In this document: piece by piece, positions 62,001 through 64,000 of the stretch
Numbering within the stretch: the stretch's first letter is position 1
Layout of the letters: every line of letters begins with the position of its first letter
Origin: Triplophysa rosa
Taxonomy: Eukaryota > Chordata > Actinopteri > Cypriniformes > Nemacheilidae
Direction: 5' to 3'
DNA length: 64,000 nt
NCBI RefSeq assembly: GCF_024868665.1
Contig: NC_079890.1
Coordinates: forward strand, 37,856,079 to 37,920,078
Made by a program: the position numbers and the translations under genes
Notes under the pieces: model-generated
Told to the model about the DNA's origin: nothing
Seen by the model: the letters and a program-made list of their open reading frames with translations, nothing else
Databases searched by the model: none

Positions 62001-63126
62001 ATTTTATAGTGAACTACTCCTTTAATGTTTATTGTTTGGTTAACATGATGCTCAATTATTCATTTCTGGGTTTATAATTTTTTTCTCATACAAAAATGCG
62101 TTTCATAGAGATAACGCCTCTTCTGTGTGCTTCAGTTGTGAAATCTGTAATACTGTAATGTCTTTGACTTTACAGCAGTACTTCTTGTCATATTGTTCAT
62201 ACATGTAATTGAACTTTAAGGCTTTAATATGCACCTATGCATCTGTTTTACAGATTCATCAGAAGAACTAAACACTCAATTTGAAGCTACAGTTAGTTCG
62301 AGTGTGAGTGAGAAAGAACCAAAGTCTGTGTTTTCTAACAAAGGTAAACTTACAAAATTAAAACAGTTATGTTATGTACTTTAGATATTTTACAATTATT
62401 TTGTAGCTTTTAACTGAACTGTTACTGATAGGTGTGTAATTGATTGTGTTGCATTTTAGAATTAGACGCAGAATCTCTTCCTGTTGAAAACAAAGGTACA
62501 GTAACACGAATGTACAGTATGCACTATTATTTCTATTTCATTTTTAAAATATGCAACAATTACATTTTACAAAATGTGTTTCTGTTTAAGAGTCCACGTC
62601 ACCTCCTCCACCTGAGACTACACCTGACGATAAATCCCCAAGAGAAGATTCTAGACCTCCAGATGAAATTCACCTTCCACCTACAACTCAAACCGAGTCT
62701 GAATCTGTGTCCACACCTGAATCTGCATCAGATTCAGAATCAACTGATGAACCCACAGCAGACACTAAAGCAGAGCCTGATGGTCAGTTCAGCTCAAACT
62801 GTTAATGCTTTGATGATGTTGTGTTGTGTGAAAATCTCATGCTGTCATCAATTATCTCTCCGGACAGCCAAAAAGAAGAAACCAAAACTCTTCAATAAAT
62901 TTGACAAAACTATCAAATAGGAGATTAACGCTGCCGAGAAACTGCGCAAGAAGGTAAAAAGAAATACTGTTGGGAAAAGCGGCCACCTTACAATTGTTTG
63001 GAAAAAAGCAGTATTTCATAATGTTAATTCTTTTCACAGGGAAAAGTTGAGGAGTCTCTTCGTGCTTTTGAAGTTCTTGTTCAGCGGTACCCTCACAGCC
63101 CCAGGTGTCGCTACGGCAAAGCCCAG
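48352..63126 (+). CDS. asph: asph locus: aspartate beta-hydroxylase / junctin / junctate, 5' part; hydroxylase route interrupted by an in-frame TAG
   Basis: Type II ER/SR membrane protein gene whose splice forms include the EGF-domain hydroxylase, the calcium-release-complex protein junctin, and junctate/humbug. Exons found: 48352-48391 (first exon A), 50375-50411 (first exon B), 52680-52829 (transmembrane), 53311-53382 (EF-hand-like), 54437-54529 (probable cassette), 56146-57629 (junctin terminal exon), 61265-61312, 62254-62343, 62460-62495, 62591-62782, 62868-62953, 63040-63126. All exons before 62868, except the junctin terminal one, are symmetric phase 1-1. The membrane segment is FSWLFVLAMLGVWLSVGVIWF, followed by DLVDYDNVVG and the loop DADGDGDFDVEDAK, both close to human ASPH. 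The acidic proline-rich linker precedes KKKKPKLFNKFDKTIK, where TAG replaces the expected residue; the last exon (GKVEESLRAFEVLVQRYPHSPRCRYGKAQ region) starts the TPR-like part. The catalytic domain lies right of the window. Confidence 0.9.
49405..49881 (-). mobile_element. hAT-type MITE (CAGTGTTGGG), copy 2, inverted, perfect 8-bp target duplication
   Basis: 477 bp in asph intron 1; ends CAGTGTTGGGTGTAACTAG and GTAACTTACCCAACACTG. GATGCGAC lies at 49397-49404 and 49882-49889. Opposite in orientation to copy 1 at 45816. Confidence 0.92.
50246..50275 (+). promoter_or_regulatory. asph: Putative muscle promoter (P2-like) of asph: MEF2-like site and TATA-like box
   Basis: CTAAAAATAC at 50246-50255 matches the MEF2 consensus YTAWWWWTAR at 9 of 10 bases; a TATAT at 50271-50275 follows, and an E-box CAGCTG is at about 50282. 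First exon B starts its ATG 100 bases downstream. Human ASPH has a second promoter controlled by MEF2 in striated muscle, so this is the expected arrangement; activity is inferred. Confidence 0.55.
50375..50411 (+). CDS. asph: asph alternative first coding exon B (junctin-type start)
   Basis: Encodes MEETSVDGAKMT plus one base, donor GTAGAC, same phase as exon A, so either can join the membrane exon at 52680. It corresponds in position and acidic start to human junctin's MAEDKE. The upstream ATG context AAAAATGG is good. Confidence 0.7.
51520..52025. mobile_element. MITE with ACTGATCTGTATAAATGACTGGATT ends, in asph intron
   Basis: The left end ACTGATCTGTATAAATGACTGGATT..CACTGAAGCTACCGCGCCACCATGTTGGTATGCCC is mirrored by GGGCATACCAAGATGGCGGCGCGATCGCTTCCAGTG..AATCCAGTCATTTATATAGATCAGT: about 75-bp imperfect inverted repeats. 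It is embedded in a TACTATAGT-rich repeat (51345-51515 and about 52026-52090). Confidence 0.75.
54437..54561 (+). CDS. asph: asph exon after the EF-hand exon: 93-nt cassette, or short terminal exon
   Basis: Acceptor AATCAG at 54431-54436, phase 1. It reads ENATVVTKEKRSRKDISAEEASVQ... The donor CTC|GTAATG after 54529 makes a 93-nt symmetric cassette exon (31 codons) comparable to human LKERSTSEPAVPPEEAE. If the donor is not used, the frame runs to TGA at 54559-54561 and gives a very short membrane protein ending shortly after the EF-hand-like loop. The cassette reading is preferred because all neighbouring linker exons are symmetric. Confidence 0.65.
54727..55015. mobile_element. Decayed MITE, CACCAAAAGAGAAAATTCTTTC family
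   Basis: CTCACCAAAAGAGAAAATTCTTTCATCATTTACTCAGC at the left, AATGATGGTGGAATTTTTGTTTTTGTGTGAACTACCCCTT at the right. More diverged than the copies at 28517 and 47536. Confidence 0.65.
55205..55370. repeat. AACCCA/TGGGTT palindromic repeat, second locus
   Basis: CCCAGCGTTGGGTC, AACCCAACCATTGGGTT, AACCCTTTGTTGGGCC and AACCCAGTGGCTGGGTT in succession; related to 12045-12200. Confidence 0.6.
55990..56019. repeat. (GT)n microsatellite
   Basis: About 14 GT units, roughly 130 bases upstream of the junctin terminal exon's acceptor. Confidence 0.9.
56146..57629 (+). CDS. asph: Junctin terminal exon with greatly expanded Lys/Glu-rich lumenal tail
   Basis: Acceptor TTCTCAG at 56139-56145; phase 1 joins it directly to the EF-hand exon (53382), giving DAKVLL-E-HPTRDIGRKLKAALKEQL, which parallels human junctin DAKVLL-EGPSGVAKRKTKAKVKEL. 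494 codons including TGA. Junctin sits in the junctional sarcoplasmic reticulum and its basic lumenal tail links calsequestrin and triadin to the ryanodine receptor. Here the tail is almost wholly charged: repeats of AEKERLAKEK, AEKERLEKEK and variants, predicted to form one very long helix. The C-terminus ISTRGLLKSSNKRNRK resembles the human end (STRYAHLTKGNTQKRNG). Predicted isoform with exon B: 580 residues, against 225 in human. Start exon choice and usage are inferred. Confidence 0.82.
56520..57180 (+). repeat. asph: Coding minisatellite, 30-bp unit, 22 copies in unbroken register
   Basis: From 56520 the motif AAGAGAGATTRGMNAAAGAA recurs exactly every 30 bases to 57180 without indels; irregular copies extend the array on both sides (about 56400-57400). 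Differences between copies sit mainly at the LAKEK/LEKEK/LSKEK position and at silent sites, so the amino-acid register is kept. Confidence 0.95.
57630..58065 (+). other. asph: Probable 3' untranslated region of the junctin-type transcript
   Basis: Follows the TGA. GT-rich at 57730-57770. GATAAATAC near 58011 and AATAAATAAATC at 58124 are possible poly(A) signals; the former is a variant hexamer. The end of the transcript is not defined. Confidence 0.4.
58066..58626. mobile_element. MITE with AAGGGTGCGTTCATATTTG ends
   Basis: Left AAGGGTGCGTTCATATTTGTAGTTCGGTTC; right ATCGAACCAAACGTGGCGTATGTGAACACGCCCTTA, imperfect terminal inverted repeats. The open frame 58226-58465 inside is part of the repeat; I do not recognise a protein in it. 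Confidence 0.65.
58627..60014. other. asph intron, nothing recognised
   Basis: AT-rich with no exon of matching phase that I could support. Confidence 0.4.
60015..60813. mobile_element. hAT-type MITE (AGGGCTGTCAAACG), copy with 8-bp target duplication, interrupted
   Basis: AAGGGCTGTCAAACGATTAATC ... GATTAATCGTTTGACAGCCCCA with ATGTTTTC at 60007-60014 and 60814-60821. Same family as 31026-31371. Interrupted by the Tc1-like element at 60167-60553. Confidence 0.88.
60167..60553. mobile_element. Tc1/mariner-like deletion derivative, nested
   Basis: Left end CAGTATCTCACAGAAGTGAGTACACCCCTC, right end GAGATACTG, with TA dinucleotides near both ends. AGTGAGTACACCCCT is repeated directly at about 60179 and 60367, as in elements with inverted/direct repeat termini. 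The transposase region is gone. Confidence 0.75.
61397..62028. mobile_element. MITE with TTAAAGGAGTAATTCACT ends, between asph exons
   Basis: TTAAAGGAGTAATTCACTAAAATTTAAATTTCGTGA on the left, TCATGAAATTGTAATTTTATAGTGAACTACTCCTTTAA on the right. Inner inverted segments at 61470-61540 and 61880-61960 (TTTATTTCTTCTGTCGAAAAC / GTTTTCGACAGAAGAAATAAA) extend the pairing. Confidence 0.8.
62868..62953 (+). pseudogene. asph: asph exon carrying an in-frame TAG stop
   Basis: 86-nt exon, acceptor GGACAG, donor GTAAAA. In the frame set by every upstream exon it reads AKKKKPKLFNKFDKTIK, then TAG (62918-62920), then EINAAEKLRKK. Human ASPH has FDKTIKAELDAAEKLRKR here, so only one codon is out of place. A single base change from GAG, CAG or AAG would explain it. 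Exon length is not a multiple of three, so skipping it would shift the frame of the next exon. As read, the exon-A product would stop after 257 residues. Confidence 0.85.
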
Positions 63127-63139
63127 GTACAGTACCACA

Positions 63140-64000
63140 ATCTCATCAGTTTTATGATTGATGTAGTATACATGATCTTACAGTATGAATCGTGTAGTAT
63201 ACAATATGAATGAGGTAGTTTACAGGATAAGTGATGTACATTTGTAAACAGTATGGATATAGGTAGTTCTGTATGAATTATGTAGATTACACTGCAGTAA
63301 GAGTGATGTAGTATACAGTATGGATCATGTAGTATATATAAGAATGAGGTAGTGCACTGTATGAATGATGTAGTATACAGTGTAGAGTAGGTAGTGTCCA
63401 ATATGAATGATATAGTTTACTGATGCATTACACAGGATTATTCAGGTACTGTAGAGTATGAGTGATGTAGTATACAGTATGGAGGAGGTAGTCTACAGTG
63501 AGTGATGTAGTATACAGTATGGAGGAGGTAGTCTACAGTGAGTGATGTAGTATACAGTATGGAGGAGGTAGTCTACAGTGAGTGATGTAGTATAAAGTAT
63601 GGAGGAGGTAGTGTACACTATGAGTGATGTTGTATACAGTATGGATCAGGTAGGATACAGTATGAGTGATACAGTATACAGGATGGATCAGGTAGGGGTA
63701 CAGAACGAGTGGTGTAGTAGACAGTATGGATCAGGTAGGATACAGTGTAAGTGAAACAGTATACAGGATGGATCAGGTAGGATACAGAACGAGTGGTGTA
63801 GTAGACAGTATGGATCAGGTAGGATACAGTATGAGTGATACAGTATACAGGATGGATCAGGTAGGATACAGAACGAGTGATGTAGTAGACAGTATGGATC
63901 AGGTAGGATACAGTGTAAGTGAAACAGTATACAGGATGGATCAGGTAGGATACAGAACGAGTGGTGTAGTAGACAGTATGGATCAGGTAGGATACAGTAT
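63140..64000. repeat. Minisatellite with higher-order structure in asph intron
   Basis: Built from GATGTAGTATACAGTATGG-like units. 63456-63610 has a clean 40-bp period (GAGTGATGTAGTATACAGTA...). From about 63640 the array changes to an approximately 84-bp unit (GGATCAGGTAGGATACAG repeated) that alternates between TATGAGTGATACAG and GTGTAAGTGAAACAG versions, an approximate 168-bp period. It continues to the window edge. Confidence 0.9.

Noticed and set aside
62914..62953. Rescue of the ASPH frame by splicing to the AG inside the TAG codon
   Set aside because: Joining the phase-1 donor at 62782 to 62921 gives a stop (TAA) within three codons, so it would not restore the protein.
63456..64000. 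Regular repeats reminiscent of a CRISPR array
   Set aside because: There are no unique spacers; units are contiguous minisatellite copies in an intron of a vertebrate gene.

Overview
This is vertebrate nuclear DNA, most likely from a cypriniform (carp/zebrafish-type) teleost. The evidence is spliced genes with GT-AG introns, proenkephalin, CYP7, syntenin and ASPH/junctin orthologues, very dense short inverted-repeat DNA transposons, GT and AT microsatellites, and a Ty3/gypsy chromovirus. There are no bacterial operons, no CRISPR array, and I recognised no RNA genes. All exon maps below were assembled by hand from splice signals, reading phase and remembered family sequences; no alignment was run.

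Layout. (1) 205-2859, minus: exons 1-4 of an SDR16C5-type retinol dehydrogenase; its 3' end lies left of the window. (2) 5725-8215, minus: complete proenkephalin in three coding exons, the first holding only Met-Lys. (3) 8.2-30 kb: a gene-poor stretch of transposon remnants, including a 4.2 kb internally deleted chromovirus (19493-23716) with two 775-bp LTRs. (4) 30076-35574, plus: complete six-exon CYP7-family P450, 506 codons. (5) 36953-43557, plus: complete syntenin (sdcbp), eight coding exons, 308 codons. (6) 48352 to the right edge, plus: the 5' part of asph, the locus that makes aspartyl/asparaginyl beta-hydroxylase, junctin and junctate/humbug.

The asph locus is the most remarkable part. 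It has two alternative first coding exons, both in phase 1. The second sits behind a MEF2-like site and a TATA-like box, as expected for a muscle promoter. It has a shared transmembrane exon and EF-hand-like exon, and then a choice. One route is a huge single junctin-type terminal exon whose lumenal tail is a coding minisatellite: 22 uninterrupted 30-bp units, giving a predicted junctin of about 580 residues against 225 in human. The other route is a chain of small symmetric exons towards the hydroxylase. That second route runs into an in-frame TAG at 62918-62920, in the middle of an otherwise conserved exon, while the next exon is intact. As written, the locus can make junctin and a junctate-like protein but not the hydroxylase.

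sdr16c5-penk and cyp7-sdcbp are adjacent pairs in human 8q12 too, with ASPH further along the same arm, so the window looks like a compacted version of that ancestral block. Fish duplicates of these genes exist, so paralogue letters (a/b) are not assigned.
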